Shown in pieces: positions 1-8,948 of a DNA stretch of 64,000 bases (positions are counted from its first letter, which is position 1; the number at the start of each line of letters is the position of its first letter). The notes under the pieces are model-generated. The model saw only the letters and a list, made by a program, of their open reading frames with translations, ran no database searches and was not told the DNA's origin. The stretch spans positions 2,418,001 to 2,482,000 of the forward strand of contig NZ_CP035375.1 of NCBI RefSeq assembly GCF_004118935.1, given 5' to 3'. The translations under genes and the position numbers were made by a program. The DNA is from Salinibacterium sp. UTAS2018 (lineage in GTDB: Bacteria; Actinomycetota; Actinomycetes; Actinomycetales; Microbacteriaceae).

Positions 1-451
1 CGAGCCCCACTGCCAGAATTTCGTCGTGCGTTGCGTCGACAGACTCGAGCATGTCGGTGATGAGCTGAGCGGCGCGATTCAGTTCATTGTCGGCGCGGTG
101 GTCTTTCGCGAGCGGCATGTGATGTTCCGCAACGACAGTATGCGCGACATCCGAGAGCGCGACGCGCATATGACGCTCGGAGAAATGCACGCCGACCACA
201 AGGCCGAGGGCGCGGGCGAGAGTGATCTGATGGGCGCGGCGACCGCTGCGAGTGCTCATGGTGGTCGCGAGCACACCCGCAATGACGAGCTCTTTGACGA
301 TGTTGGAGACTGTGGCGGGGGAGAGGCCGGTAACTCCGGCTAGTTCGATCTGCGTGAGGCCGCCATGATGCTTCACCGCGTCGATGATGCGAGCGCGGTT
401 AGCTTCGCGGAGCGAAGTCTGCGACCCCGGGGTCGCCCGTTTTTTGCTCAC
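1..451 (-). CDS. ROK family transcriptional regulator, partial (5' part)
   Basis: The 150 visible codons begin with GTG at 451; the gene runs off the window. Residues about 15-75 form a winged-helix HTH of the NagC/XylR kind: NRARIIDAVKHHGG, then LTQIELAGVTGLSPATVSNI, then a SGRRAHQITL wing. The start of the ROK sugar-kinase-like domain follows (ALGLVVGVHFSERHMRVALS). Such proteins usually repress sugar genes, but the sensor domain is not visible, so no ligand is proposed. On the minus strand TATCTT lies exactly 6 bases before the GTG and there is no Shine-Dalgarno, so a leaderless mRNA is likely. The track of ATG ORFs misses it because it starts with GTG and is truncated. Confidence 0.85.
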   Translation of the reverse strand, partial: MSKKRATPGSQTSLREANRARIIDAVKHHGGLTQIELAGVTGLSPATVSNIVKELVIAGVLATTMSTRSGRRAHQITLARALGLVVGVHFSERHMRVALSDVAHTVVAEHHMPLAKDHRADNELNRAAQLITDMLESVDATHDEILAVGL

Positions 452-501
452 GGAATCAAGATACAGGTAGCGAGAGGTCGCAGATCAGTCCACGAACGGG
501 G

Positions 502-1173
502 CTACGTCGCGAGAGTCGCAAACTTTTCGATGTCTTCAGAATTTCCGCTGACGATGATGAGGTCGTGATTGGAGATCACGGTCTCGGGGGTCGCATAGGT
601 GAATTCCTTGCCCGGAGACTTCACTCCGACCACGGTGATGCCGTACTTGCGACGCACTTGCGATTCGCTGAGCGGTATACCGCGAATGGGCTTCGGGGGA
701 TACATCTTCACGATGGCGAAGTCGTCATCGAACTCGATGAAGTCGATCATCCGACCCGACACCAAGTGGGCAACGCGCTCGCCGGCTTCAGCTTCGGGAT
801 AGATGACGTGGTTGGCGCCGATGCGGTTCAAGATCTTGCCGTGAGAACGGCTAATGGCCTTCGCCCAGATCTGCGGGATCTTGAGGTCAACGAGGTTGGC
901 GGTGATGAGCACGCTCGCCTCGATGGAGGAGCCAACAGCGACGACGGCGATGGAGAAGTCTCCCGCGCCGATCTGCTGGAGGGCGTCAAGGCTGCGGGCG
1001 TCAGTCTGCACGGCGTGCGTGACGCGCTCCGACCACTTCTGAACAAGGCTGAGATCGGCATCGATGGCGAGAACCTCGCGGTCGAGGCGCTGAAGTTGAC
1101 CGGCGGTAGCCGCGCCGAAGCGGCCGAGACCGATCACTAGGACCGGCGCATTGTGCGGAATCTTGTCAACCAA
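502..1173 (-). CDS. ktrA: TrkA/KtrA-type potassium uptake regulatory subunit
   Basis: A 223-residue cytoplasmic RCK protein that gates a TrkH/KtrB-type potassium channel in response to nucleotide. The N-terminal Rossmann fold starts VLVIGLGRFG (residues 11-20, the GxGxxG loop), with an acidic AIDAD end to strand 2. A TrkA-C domain covers roughly residues 140-223. The single RCK copy and the length match KtrA (about 220 residues) rather than double-length E. coli TrkA. Its ATG lies inside the end of the upstream channel gene (8-base overlap), which indicates translational coupling and equal production of the two subunits. Confidence 0.93.
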   Translation of the reverse strand: MVDKIPHNAPVLVIGLGRFGAATAGQLQRLDREVLAIDADLSLVQKWSERVTHAVQTDARSLDALQQIGAGDFSIAVVAVGSSIEASVLITANLVDLKIPQIWAKAISRSHGKILNRIGANHVIYPEAEAGERVAHLVSGRMIDFIEFDDDFAIVKMYPPKPIRGIPLSESQVRRKYGITVVGVKSPGKEFTYATPETVISNHDLIIVSGNSEDIEKFATLAT

Positions 1174-2605
1174 CGATGGGCCTCTCTTCTGCTCTCGTGA
1201 ACAATTGACGACGCTGGCTGGCTGCCAAGGCTGCCGCCAGAGTAACTGTTCCTACTCGCCCGGCCCACATCGTGGCAGCGAGGATGTACTTTCCGCCATC
1301 GGGCAGCGTCTCTGTCAACCCCGTAGAGAGACCACAGGTGGCGAAGGCCGAAATGACGTCGAAGAGCACCCTATCGAGTGGCTCCTTGGTGATTTGAAGA
1401 ATAGCGACGGTGGAGATCGCGACAATCGTTGCTCCCCAGAGCGTCACGCTGACGGCCAGGCGAAGAACGTCAGTGGGGATGCGGCGCTCGAACGCGTGCA
1501 TGTCGTTGTCACCGCGAGCCTCGGCAAGGGCCGCTAAGAACAGCACGGCCAAAGTGGTGACTTTGATGCCACCCGCCGTGGAAGCGGAGCCGCCGCCCAC
1601 AAACATCAGCATGTCGAAGACGAGCAGAGTGGACCCGTTGAGTTCATTGATATCGATGGTGGAGAACCCACCCGAGCGCGTCATGGTCGATAAGAAGGTG
1701 GAGGTGAGAGGCCGAGAGATCAGGCTTTGTCCACCGATGGTGTTGGTGTTGTTCCACTCCAAGATGAGCACAGCGAGTGCCCCCAGAAAGATCAACAGCA
1801 CCGTCGTGGTGAGGGTCAGGCGCGCGTGCACTGACAGGCGAGCGCCGTCCTTGAGGTTGCGGACCACGGCGAAGATCACCGGAAAGCCGAGGCTGCCGAG
1901 GAAGACGCCGGTACCGATTGCTCCGAGCATCCACGGGTCTTGAGCGAAGGCTTCCATGCCGCTGGCGGCTGGAACGAAGCCGGTGTTGGTGAAGGCGGAT
2001 GCCGCGAAGTAGAAACCCTGCCAAATAGCGGGCCACACGTCGTAGCCCTCCACGAGCAGGCGCGGGGTGATGACGAGGGCGAGAACGATCTCGATGGCCA
2101 GTGCGCTGATGGCGACAGTCGCGAGGAGCCCGCCAATTTCGCCAAGTCGGATCGCTTGCGATTCAGACACGGGCCCGACATGGATCCGCGAGGGGTTCGA
2201 GTCACTGGCCGCGATGAGTCGTTGGCGTAGGCCGAGCCTGCGTGACACCACGAGGCCGAGCATGCTGGCGAGCGTGAGCACTCCGATTCCGCCAACCTGC
2301 AGACCGATCAGAATCGCGGTGTTGCCGAAAGCCGACCAGTGCGTTGCCATGTCGAGAGTGGTCAAGCCGGTAACGCAAATGGCGGAGACGGCCGTGAACA
2401 GAGCGTCTACGAGCGGAGTAGCTTGCCCGTCTCGCGCCGAAATGGGCAGAACTAGCAGGGTGGTCAGTACTACGACGAGAGCGGAGAAGATGGCGATCGC
2501 AAAGCGCGCAGGAGTAGCGGCAGCGAAACGATCGATCACATCGCGAATACGAGCGAAGAGGCTGCGTTCGCGAGGGTGCGCACGCATGGGTGCCCAAGAA
2601 CTCAT
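1166..2605 (-). CDS. ktrB: TrkH/KtrB-type potassium channel subunit
   Basis: A 479-residue integral membrane protein of the SKT potassium uptake superfamily, the ion-conducting partner of the adjacent RCK protein. The hydrophobic segments follow the four repeated M1-P-M2 units. Filter-like stretches are visible (SAICVTGLTT, SAFTNTGFVP, TMTRSGGFST, SAFATCGLSTGL), each carrying the conserved glycine of a TrkH/KtrB pore loop. The N-terminus is basic (MRAHPRERSLFARIRD). A GGGGAG Shine-Dalgarno precedes the ATG on the minus strand. The gene is first of a two-gene operon and diverges from the ArsR-type gene at 2670. Confidence 0.93.
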   Translation of the reverse strand: MSSWAPMRAHPRERSLFARIRDVIDRFAAATPARFAIAIFSALVVVLTTLLVLPISARDGQATPLVDALFTAVSAICVTGLTTLDMATHWSAFGNTAILIGLQVGGIGVLTLASMLGLVVSRRLGLRQRLIAASDSNPSRIHVGPVSESQAIRLGEIGGLLATVAISALAIEIVLALVITPRLLVEGYDVWPAIWQGFYFAASAFTNTGFVPAASGMEAFAQDPWMLGAIGTGVFLGSLGFPVIFAVVRNLKDGARLSVHARLTLTTTVLLIFLGALAVLILEWNNTNTIGGQSLISRPLTSTFLSTMTRSGGFSTIDINELNGSTLLVFDMLMFVGGGSASTAGGIKVTTLAVLFLAALAEARGDNDMHAFERRIPTDVLRLAVSVTLWGATIVAISTVAILQITKEPLDRVLFDVISAFATCGLSTGLTETLPDGGKYILAATMWAGRVGTVTLAAALAASQRRQLFTRAEERPIVG

Positions 2606-2669
2606 CTAATTATCTCCCCACGCACAGGAGGCCATGGTACTCCCCAGCAAGCCCCGGTAGCCTTATCTC

Positions 2670-3152
2670 ATGGCCGACATCTTTGACGTAGTAGCCGATT
2701 CAACCCGGCGTAGCCTTTTGGCAGTGCTGCTGGAGCAGTACATCGCCTCCGAATCTCCCAGCGGCGAGCTCAGCGTGAGCGAGATTGTCGAGAAGCTCGA
2801 TCTGAGCCAGCCGACAGTTTCCAAGCACCTCAAGGTGCTGCGCGATCACGGGTTGGTGTCGGTGCGCGAAGACGGCCAACACCGCTATTACCGCCTCGAC
2901 TCGTCGCCTCTCGAAGCGGTCGAAGACTGGCTGATCCCGTTCTTGAGCGCAGACTTTCATGACGACTTCGACGATGAACTTCGCGAATCCACCGGCGCCT
3001 TTGCGGCGTGGTCGGGAGCGGATGTCGGAGACAACTTCGGTCGTCGCGTCGCCGAACGCACACACCAGGCGCGTTCAGCACTGCACGATGCCACAGAAGC
3101 CGCAAAGCAGCTCCCTGGCGCGGTTCGCTCTCGCATCTTTGGCAAGGATTAG
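2670..3152 (+). CDS. ArsR-type winged-helix transcriptional regulator
   Basis: A 160-residue protein. Residues 1-90 form an ArsR/SmtB winged helix: MADIFDVVADSTRRSLLAVL, then SVSEIVEKLDLSQPTVSKHL as recognition helix, then an HRYYRLD wing. No CxC metal-binding motif is seen, so metal sensing is not supported. The acidic C-terminal half (WLIPFLSADFHDDFDDEL and onward) is not recognised. TAGCCT ends 6 bases before the ATG without a Shine-Dalgarno, so translation is probably leaderless. It diverges from the potassium uptake pair 64 bases away, which makes those genes possible targets; this is positional inference only. Confidence 0.88.
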   Translation: MADIFDVVADSTRRSLLAVLLEQYIASESPSGELSVSEIVEKLDLSQPTVSKHLKVLRDHGLVSVREDGQHRYYRLDSSPLEAVEDWLIPFLSADFHDDFDDELRESTGAFAAWSGADVGDNFGRRVAERTHQARSALHDATEAAKQLPGAVRSRIFGKD

Positions 3153-3320
3153 ACCGAAGGCGCGCCGTACTGGTGCGATCAGGGCTTTACAGCGAGTCAC
3201 AGCAGCCTCTATTCTTACCGATTAGCACTCCAGTCACATTCTGGGTGCGTCGTGTAGTTATCGAGGGCACTGCGTAGTCGATTCACATCGCGCAGTAGCC
3301 AAACCAAAGGGGCTGGTCCG

Positions 3321-3515
3321 ATGTCGCGGGATCTTTCTGAGATGCGCTTTCTTACCGTCGCCGAGGTGGCGGACATGATGCGTGTTTCGAACATGACCGT
3401 GTATCGACTCGTTCACTCTGGTGAGCTACCCGCCGTGCGCTTTGGCCGCTCATTCCGCATCCCGGAATCGGCCGTAGCGAGTGCTGTCGCACCCCCGATC
3501 TCTGAGGTCGGATAG
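3321..3515 (+). CDS. small MerR/excisionase-type HTH DNA-binding protein
   Basis: A 64-residue protein that is almost entirely one winged helix of the excisionase/MerR class: FLTVAEVADMMRVSNMTVYR followed by LVHSGELPAVRFGRSFRIPE. The GELPAVRFGRSFRI wing is characteristic. It lies immediately before bS22 and the HAD phosphatase, the same order as Rv0500A-Rv0500B-serB1 in Mycobacterium tuberculosis, so it is the actinobacterial chromosomal regulator rather than a phage excisionase. AAAGGGG lies 8 bases before the ATG. BldC of Streptomyces is a relative in fold, but the sequence is closer to the Rv0500A type. Confidence 0.88.
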   Translation: MSRDLSEMRFLTVAEVADMMRVSNMTVYRLVHSGELPAVRFGRSFRIPESAVASAVAPPISEVG

Positions 3516-3653
3516 CGCCAAAAGTTCGCTCAGGGTTGGTTCCCAGTTCAGTGAGACTTTAAAACCCGCCCGGTGCGGTAAACTCTTCCGGTATGTCTTT
3601 CCGCGGTTCTGAATCGGACCGGGTCGGTTCGTTCAGAAATCAGTGAGGTCCCT

Positions 3654-3752
3654 ATGGGTTCAGTCATCAAGAAGCGTCGCAAGCGTATGGCAAAGAAGAA
3701 GCACCGCAAGCTGCTTCGTAAGACTCGCCACCAGCGTCGCAACAAGAAGTAA
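3654..3752 (+). CDS. 30S ribosomal protein bS22 (AURKAIP1/COX24-like)
   Basis: A 32-codon gene. The product starts MGSVIKKRRKRMAKKKHRK and ends TRHQRRNKK, with about two thirds basic residues. This is the actinobacterial small-subunit protein bS22, seen in mycobacterial ribosomes bound to 16S rRNA near the decoding region. A GAGG Shine-Dalgarno lies 5 bases before the ATG. Position between the small HTH gene and the HAD phosphatase matches Rv0500B. A TAAACT at about 3579 could be its -10 box. A bidirectional-looking hairpin follows at 3799-3832. Confidence 0.95.
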   Translation: MGSVIKKRRKRMAKKKHRKLLRKTRHQRRNKK

Positions 3753-3798
3753 CTAGTTCCAACGACTAGGTAGTCGTCGTTCTCGACGGCCACATCTC

Positions 3799-3832
3799 AA
3801 CACCCGAACGTTCTTCTGAACGGTCGGGTGTT
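3799..3832. terminator. hairpin terminator between convergent bS22 and HAD genes
   Basis: AACACCCGA and TCGGGTGTT plus CGTTC and GAACG form a long stem (one A/G mismatch) around a TTCT loop. It lies between the two convergent genes, 46 bases after the bS22 stop and 6 bases before the HAD stop. Neither side has a strong T-run, so it may act as a structural or bidirectional barrier. Confidence 0.6.
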
Positions 3833-3837
3833 CGAGG

Positions 3838-4602
3838 TTAACGAGAGTTTTTTCGAACTCTTTTGGCTTGCCGCTTCACGCGTTTGCGTGCCTCTTTGAG
3901 GCCGGCGCGGTTGAGCGGCATGATTTGCCACCCCATTTTTTGGGCGTGATGGGTGAGCTTCTCATCCGCGTTCACGGCGACACGATTGCCGACGGCACTC
4001 AGCAGGGGGATGTCGTTGCTGGAGTCGGAATAGGCCCAGCACTCCGCGAGGTCGGCTCCGACGCGCTCAGCGAGCTCTGTGGCCACAGCAGCTTTTTCTG
4101 GACCATGAAGCACGTGGCCGTCGAGTTCTCCCGTGAGAACGCCGTCTTCGGCTCGTACCCGCGTTCCAAGAGCGCCGGTGAGCCCGAGGCGTTCGGCGAT
4201 CACTTGAGCCACAAACTGCGGTGTCGCTGTAATCAGCCACACTTCGTGCCCCTTCGCGAGGTGCTCCTTCGCGAGATCAACCGTCTCTGGCCACAGGTTC
4301 GGCAGAATGTCCCGCTCGTAAATTGTTTCAGCGAGCTCTACGAGGGTCTGCATCGAGTGGCCGCCCACGATTTCGAGCGCTCGTTCGCGCGCGCTAAGCA
4401 TGTGCTTATGGTTTTCGCCGACCGCGACGAACCGAAATTGATGCCAGGCGAAACGAGCAATATCGCGCCAGCCCACGATTCCCCGCCGCCACGCTTCCTT
4501 GCTGAGGTAGTAAGCGCTCGCGCCGCGCATCAGTGTGTTGTCCACGTCAAAGAAAGCCACAACCGCGTTATGGCTCGATAGGGGCGCCGTTACCTCGTGC
4601 AT
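3838..4602 (-). CDS. HAD-IB family phosphatase (SerB1-like)
   Basis: A HAD-superfamily hydrolase of about 254 residues, subfamily IB. Motif I is FFDVDNTLMRG with nucleophile and acid aspartates, motif II is the threonine in VWLITATP, motif III is a lysine in HGPEKAA, and motif IV is YSDSSNDIPLL. An N-terminal helical cap lies between motifs I and II. It matches SerB1 (Rv0505c) in family and neighbourhood; the real substrate is uncertain (phosphoserine or a lysophospholipid headgroup phosphate). I start it at the ATG at 4602: TAGAAT ends 7 bases upstream, the leaderless arrangement used by many genes here, while the ATG at 4608 would be only 1 base from that box. Confidence 0.88.
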   Translation of the reverse strand: MHEVTAPLSSHNAVVAFFDVDNTLMRGASAYYLSKEAWRRGIVGWRDIARFAWHQFRFVAVGENHKHMLSARERALEIVGGHSMQTLVELAETIYERDILPNLWPETVDLAKEHLAKGHEVWLITATPQFVAQVIAERLGLTGALGTRVRAEDGVLTGELDGHVLHGPEKAAVATELAERVGADLAECWAYSDSSNDIPLLSAVGNRVAVNADEKLTHHAQKMGWQIMPLNRAGLKEARKRVKRQAKRVRKNSR

Positions 4603-4608
4603 TCGCAT

Positions 4609-4620
4609 TATTCTAGGACT
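4609..4620. promoter_or_regulatory. overlapping divergent -10 boxes
   Basis: On the plus strand TATTCT (4609-4614) stands 6 bases before the GTG of the glutaredoxin gene. On the minus strand TAGAAT (4615-4610) stands 7 bases before the ATG of the HAD gene. The two boxes share five base pairs, so RNA polymerase cannot open both at once. Inferred from spacing; no transcript data. Confidence 0.55.
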
Positions 4621-4884
4621 GTGCCCACGAAACGTCTCACTTTAATTGGAAAACCGGGCTGTCACCTGTGTGACGATGCGCGCGAAACGATTAAGGCGGT
4701 CATCGCTGCGCTGCCGACGGAGCTCTCAGCCGAACTCACTGAACAGTCGATTCTGGATGACGAAGCTCTGCACGCCCGGTACTGGGACGAGATCCCCGTG
4801 GTGCTCATCAACAATCGTGTGCACACCATCTGGCGTGTCGAACCCGAGCGCCTGCGCTCCGCCCTTCTGGAGGAAACCGAATGA
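4621..4884 (+). CDS. glutaredoxin-like protein
   Basis: An 87-residue thioredoxin-fold protein. The active site is GKPGCHLCDDARE (a CHLC redox pair close to the N-terminus), the cis-proline is in DEIPVVLIN, and the C-terminal helix is ERLRSALL. This is the short 'glutaredoxin family' type common beside SerB1 in actinobacteria; a thiol-disulfide role in the cytoplasm is inferred. I choose the GTG at 4621 over the ATG at 4597 because the latter lies inside the divergent HAD gene, and TATTCT stands 6 bases before 4621. The stop overlaps the next ATG by 4 bases. Confidence 0.87.
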   Translation: MPTKRLTLIGKPGCHLCDDARETIKAVIAALPTELSAELTEQSILDDEALHARYWDEIPVVLINNRVHTIWRVEPERLRSALLEETE

Positions 4885-5180
4885 TCCGTCACATCGTGAT
4901 GTGGAAGCTCAACGCAGAGGATGCCGCCGGCCAGAAAGTGGCAGTGGAGGCCATGGCTGCCGCGCTCGAACCACTCGTCGGCCAGATCGAGGGCTTGGAA
5001 TCGCTCACCGTGCGAGCGGATGCCGCAGCGGTCGCATCGAACTGGGACGTCATCCTCGTGTCAGACCATTCTTCGCCCGAAGCCTTGCTGTCGTACGGTA
5101 CTCACCCGCTGCACGTGGAAGCGGGAGCTGTCGTGAAGGCGAACACTCGCGAGCGCGCCTGTATCGACTTCGAAATCTAG
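4881..5180 (+). CDS. Dabb (stress-responsive A/B barrel) domain protein
   Basis: A 99-residue protein with the ferredoxin-like alpha/beta Dabb fold: MIRHIVMWKLN at strand 1, LVGQIEGLESLTVRADA at strand 2, WDVILVSDHSSPEALLSYGT, and the closing HPLHVEAGAVVKANTRERACIDFEI with the usual H..H region. These proteins dimerise; some are small-molecule cyclases or monooxygenase-like enzymes, and most have no assigned reaction. ATGA overlap with the glutaredoxin gene shows co-translation. Confidence 0.88.
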   Translation: MIRHIVMWKLNAEDAAGQKVAVEAMAAALEPLVGQIEGLESLTVRADAAAVASNWDVILVSDHSSPEALLSYGTHPLHVEAGAVVKANTRERACIDFEI

Positions 5181-5209
5181 AGCCGCGCTCGCGCGCCGCG
5201 CCCTAGCGC

Positions 5210-5500
5210 CTACTTGTTGACTTCGATCGGCCCGGTCATATGATTCTTGATCGAGTCCCGTTCAGCGGCCAGCGACGCGAGCGTTCCGCTGTCGAGACCA
5301 GGCTGAAGCATGTCGTCGAACGGGTTTCCCATGCCACTCTTGGAGTGCACAACTTCGGCGTAGGCGGTTGCGGCCGCGGCCACTTTCGCGCTTGCTCGCT
5401 GCGCCTTCTTGAGGGAGACAGCTGAGCTGCCCACCACCTCGGCGTGCTTGTTGAGTGCCTTTTTTAGATCCTTGAGTGCAGCATCAATTTTCTTTGACAT
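5210..5500 (-). CDS. small helical hypothetical protein
   Basis: A 96-residue product that I do not recognise. Residues 1-50 are an Ala/Lys-rich helix (MSKKIDAALKDLKKALNKHA then SLKKAQRASAKVAAAATAYA) that could form a coiled coil. Residues 55-96 contain GMGNPFDDMLQPGLDS. There is no signal peptide or membrane segment, so it is cytoplasmic. An AGGATG sequence precedes the ATG on the minus strand. It is convergent with the Dabb gene (29 bases) and codon use resembles its neighbours. Confidence 0.72.
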   Translation of the reverse strand: MSKKIDAALKDLKKALNKHAEVVGSSAVSLKKAQRASAKVAAAATAYAEVVHSKSGMGNPFDDMLQPGLDSGTLASLAAERDSIKNHMTGPIEVNK

Positions 5501-5585
5501 GACGTCATCCTGCCTTAGTGAGCTATGCGCTGGCTATGGGTTCGGTGTGTCGAACTGTGAGGCCCTCGCGAGCCCCACAGGGCGG

Positions 5586-6914
<1,329 letters not shown>

Positions 6915-6981
6915 AGCGCCGAGTTTACAAGGGATAACGCGAGAGAAAGTGCGGCAGGGCTGCCAACGTAGACTGAATACC

Positions 6982-7617
6982 GTGCCAGCAGACCTCATCC
7001 ATCTCGTCCGCCATGGTGAAGTGCACAATCCCGACCGCATTCTCTATGGCCGTCTTCCCGGGTATCACCTCAGTGAACTCGGCCATCAGATGGCCGACCT
7101 CGCCGCTGCTAGCCTCGAACAACGGCCCCTCCGGGCGCTCTACGCGAGCCCGCTGCTGCGTGCCCAAGAGTCGGCGCACCCCTGGTCACAGCGCTCCGGA
7201 CTCGCGGTGACGCCCGAAGAACGCATCATCGAGCCCCACAACTGGTTCGAGGGCGGTCGCTTGCAATTTCCTCAGGTGCTCGCGCAACCCAAGGCCTGGC
7301 CACACCTCATCAACCCATTCAAGCCCAGTTGGGGTGAGGCCTACGTCAGCATTGAAGCGCGGATGCTCGCCGCGATTGACGACGCGTGGGCCGCCGCCGA
7401 TGGTGGCGAAGTTGTAATGGTGAGCCACCAATTGCCGATCGTGATGGTCGCTCGCTCCGTCAAAAAAATGCGCCTCGCGCACGACCCCCGCAACCGTCGC
7501 TGCACGCTGTCGAGCATCACGACGCTCGCTCGCGAGGGCGACCATTTCGTCGAGGTTGACTATCAGGAACCTGCGGGAGAATTGCTCGCAGCATCCATCG
7601 ATTTAGGAGCAGTGTGA
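6982..7617 (+). CDS. histidine phosphatase family protein
   Basis: A 211-residue phosphoglycerate-mutase-like enzyme. The catalytic LVRHGEVHNP is at the extreme N-terminus, the ALYASPLLRAQESA arginine follows, and the second histidine is in VVMVSHQLPIVM. The start is GTG at 6982, chosen because it places the RHG motif at the expected position and TAGACT stands 7 bases upstream with no Shine-Dalgarno (leaderless). The stop overlaps the tlpA start by 4 bases, so it heads the cytochrome c maturation operon. The same phosphatase-resA-ccdA-resB-ccsB order occurs in many actinobacteria; its link to haem or cytochrome assembly is unexplained. Confidence 0.9.
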   Translation: MPADLIHLVRHGEVHNPDRILYGRLPGYHLSELGHQMADLAAASLEQRPLRALYASPLLRAQESAHPWSQRSGLAVTPEERIIEPHNWFEGGRLQFPQVLAQPKAWPHLINPFKPSWGEAYVSIEARMLAAIDDAWAAADGGEVVMVSHQLPIVMVARSVKKMRLAHDPRNRRCTLSSITTLAREGDHFVEVDYQEPAGELLAASIDLGAV

Positions 7618-8204
7618 ACCGCCGTCTCATCGCCATTGTTGTGGCGTTCGCCGCACTCGCCACGGTTTCGTGTTCCAGCCCGAACGAGTCTCTGGCCCAG
7701 CAGTACGAGAACGGTTCGGATGAGGGCTACATTTCGGGCGATGGTTCGACCGTCGAAATCCCGGCGAGCAACCGCGATGAACCCATCGCGTACGACGCCA
7801 CGCTTGACACCGGCGAAACAGTCGCAAGCAGCGACTTCGCGGGCTCGGTTTACGTGGTCAACTTCTGGTATTCCAGTTGCCCGCCGTGCCGCCTCGAAGC
7901 TCCTGACCTTGCTGAACTGAGCGAGCAATACACCGAAGTGCCATTCCTCGGCGTCAACGTGGCAGATACCGCTGAGACTTCGCGTACTTTCGCCGACGAA
8001 TTCAGCATTCCCTACGCCTCTGTTGTGGATGCCACGACCGCGGGCGTTCAACTCGCGTTCGCCGGCTCCGTGCCTCCCAACGCGGTGCCGACCACTCTCG
8101 TGGTCGACCGTGAAGGTAGAGTCGCCGCGCGCATCAGTGGTCTGGTGCGTGACCCGAGCATCCTCGCAGCGATGATCGATTCCGTCGTCGCCGAGGAACA
8201 GTAA
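7614..8204 (+). CDS. TlpA/ResA-type thiol-disulfide lipoprotein
   Basis: A 196-residue lipoprotein. The signal segment ends in ATVSC with the lipidated Cys20, followed by a thioredoxin-like domain with WYSSCPPC (Cys89 and Cys92) and a cis-proline in PPNAVPTTLVVD. Proteins of this family keep the CxxCH cysteines of apocytochrome c reduced on the outer face of the membrane. Electrons would come from CcdA, encoded next. It starts with GTG at 7614, overlapping the phosphatase stop, and ends directly before ccdA. Confidence 0.93.
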   Translation: MNRRLIAIVVAFAALATVSCSSPNESLAQQYENGSDEGYISGDGSTVEIPASNRDEPIAYDATLDTGETVASSDFAGSVYVVNFWYSSCPPCRLEAPDLAELSEQYTEVPFLGVNVADTAETSRTFADEFSIPYASVVDATTAGVQLAFAGSVPPNAVPTTLVVDREGRVAARISGLVRDPSILAAMIDSVVAEEQ

Positions 8205-8948
8205 GTGTCTAACCCTGTCGGCGAGCTCATCCTCGACGGCAACCTTCTTATCGCGATCCCGATCGCGCTTCTCGCGGGCCTCGTCTCGTTCGCATCGCCC
8301 TGTGTTCTGCCTCTCGTGCCGGGTTACCTCGGCTACATCGGTGGGTTCACGAGCGCAGAGGAGAAGGGCAGTACGAAGCGTCTTGTTCTCGGCGTTGGCC
8401 TGTTCATCCTCGGTTTCACGGTCGTGTTCGTCGCGTTCACGGTGCTGTTCGGCACGGCGGGCCTTCTGCTGCGACCGTGGCTCGACCTGATCACGCGCAT
8501 CGCCGGTGCTCTCGTGATCGTGATGGGTGTCGTGTTCATCGGGCAGGTCACCTTCGCGCAGCGCACGATCAAACCCAAGTTCAAGGTCGCAACCGGCCTC
8601 GCTGGGGCGCCGCTATTGGGCGTGGTCTTCGCCCTCGGCTGGACCCCGTGCGTTGGCCCGACTCTTATCGCCGTCGGCAGCATGGTCTTGGATGGCGGCG
8701 ATCCGGGCCGCGCCGCTATCGTCGGCATCGCCTACAGTCTCGGTCTCGGCATCCCGTTCCTCTTGGTGGCTCTCGGCCTCAACTGGGCGACCGGATCGGT
8801 GGCGTGGATGCGCCGCCACATCCGACTTATTAACCTGATTGGTGGAGCACTGCTCGTGCTGATCGGCGTACTCATGGTCACCGGCGTGTGGCGTGCAATC
8901 GTGACAAGTTTGGGGGCGGTGATCGGTGGTTTCGACACACTCCTCTGA
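8205..8948 (+). CDS. ccdA: cytochrome c biogenesis protein CcdA
   Basis: A 247-residue protein with six hydrophobic segments. The two redox cysteines are in FASPCVLPLVPGYLGYIGG (Cys33) and ALGWTPCVGPTL (Cys149), the paired positions of CcdA/DsbD-beta. It moves reducing equivalents from cytoplasmic thioredoxin across the membrane to the TlpA-like lipoprotein. The GTG start directly follows the tlpA stop. The last 23 bases overlap resB. Confidence 0.95.
   Translation: MSNPVGELILDGNLLIAIPIALLAGLVSFASPCVLPLVPGYLGYIGGFTSAEEKGSTKRLVLGVGLFILGFTVVFVAFTVLFGTAGLLLRPWLDLITRIAGALVIVMGVVFIGQVTFAQRTIKPKFKVATGLAGAPLLGVVFALGWTPCVGPTLIAVGSMVLDGGDPGRAAIVGIAYSLGLGIPFLLVALGLNWATGSVAWMRRHIRLINLIGGALLVLIGVLMVTGVWRAIVTSLGAVIGGFDTLL

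Noticed and set aside
3222..3230. TTAGCACTC, the left arm of a CIRCE heat-shock operator
   Set aside because: The right arm GAGTGCTAA is absent after any 9-base spacer, and no chaperone gene follows.
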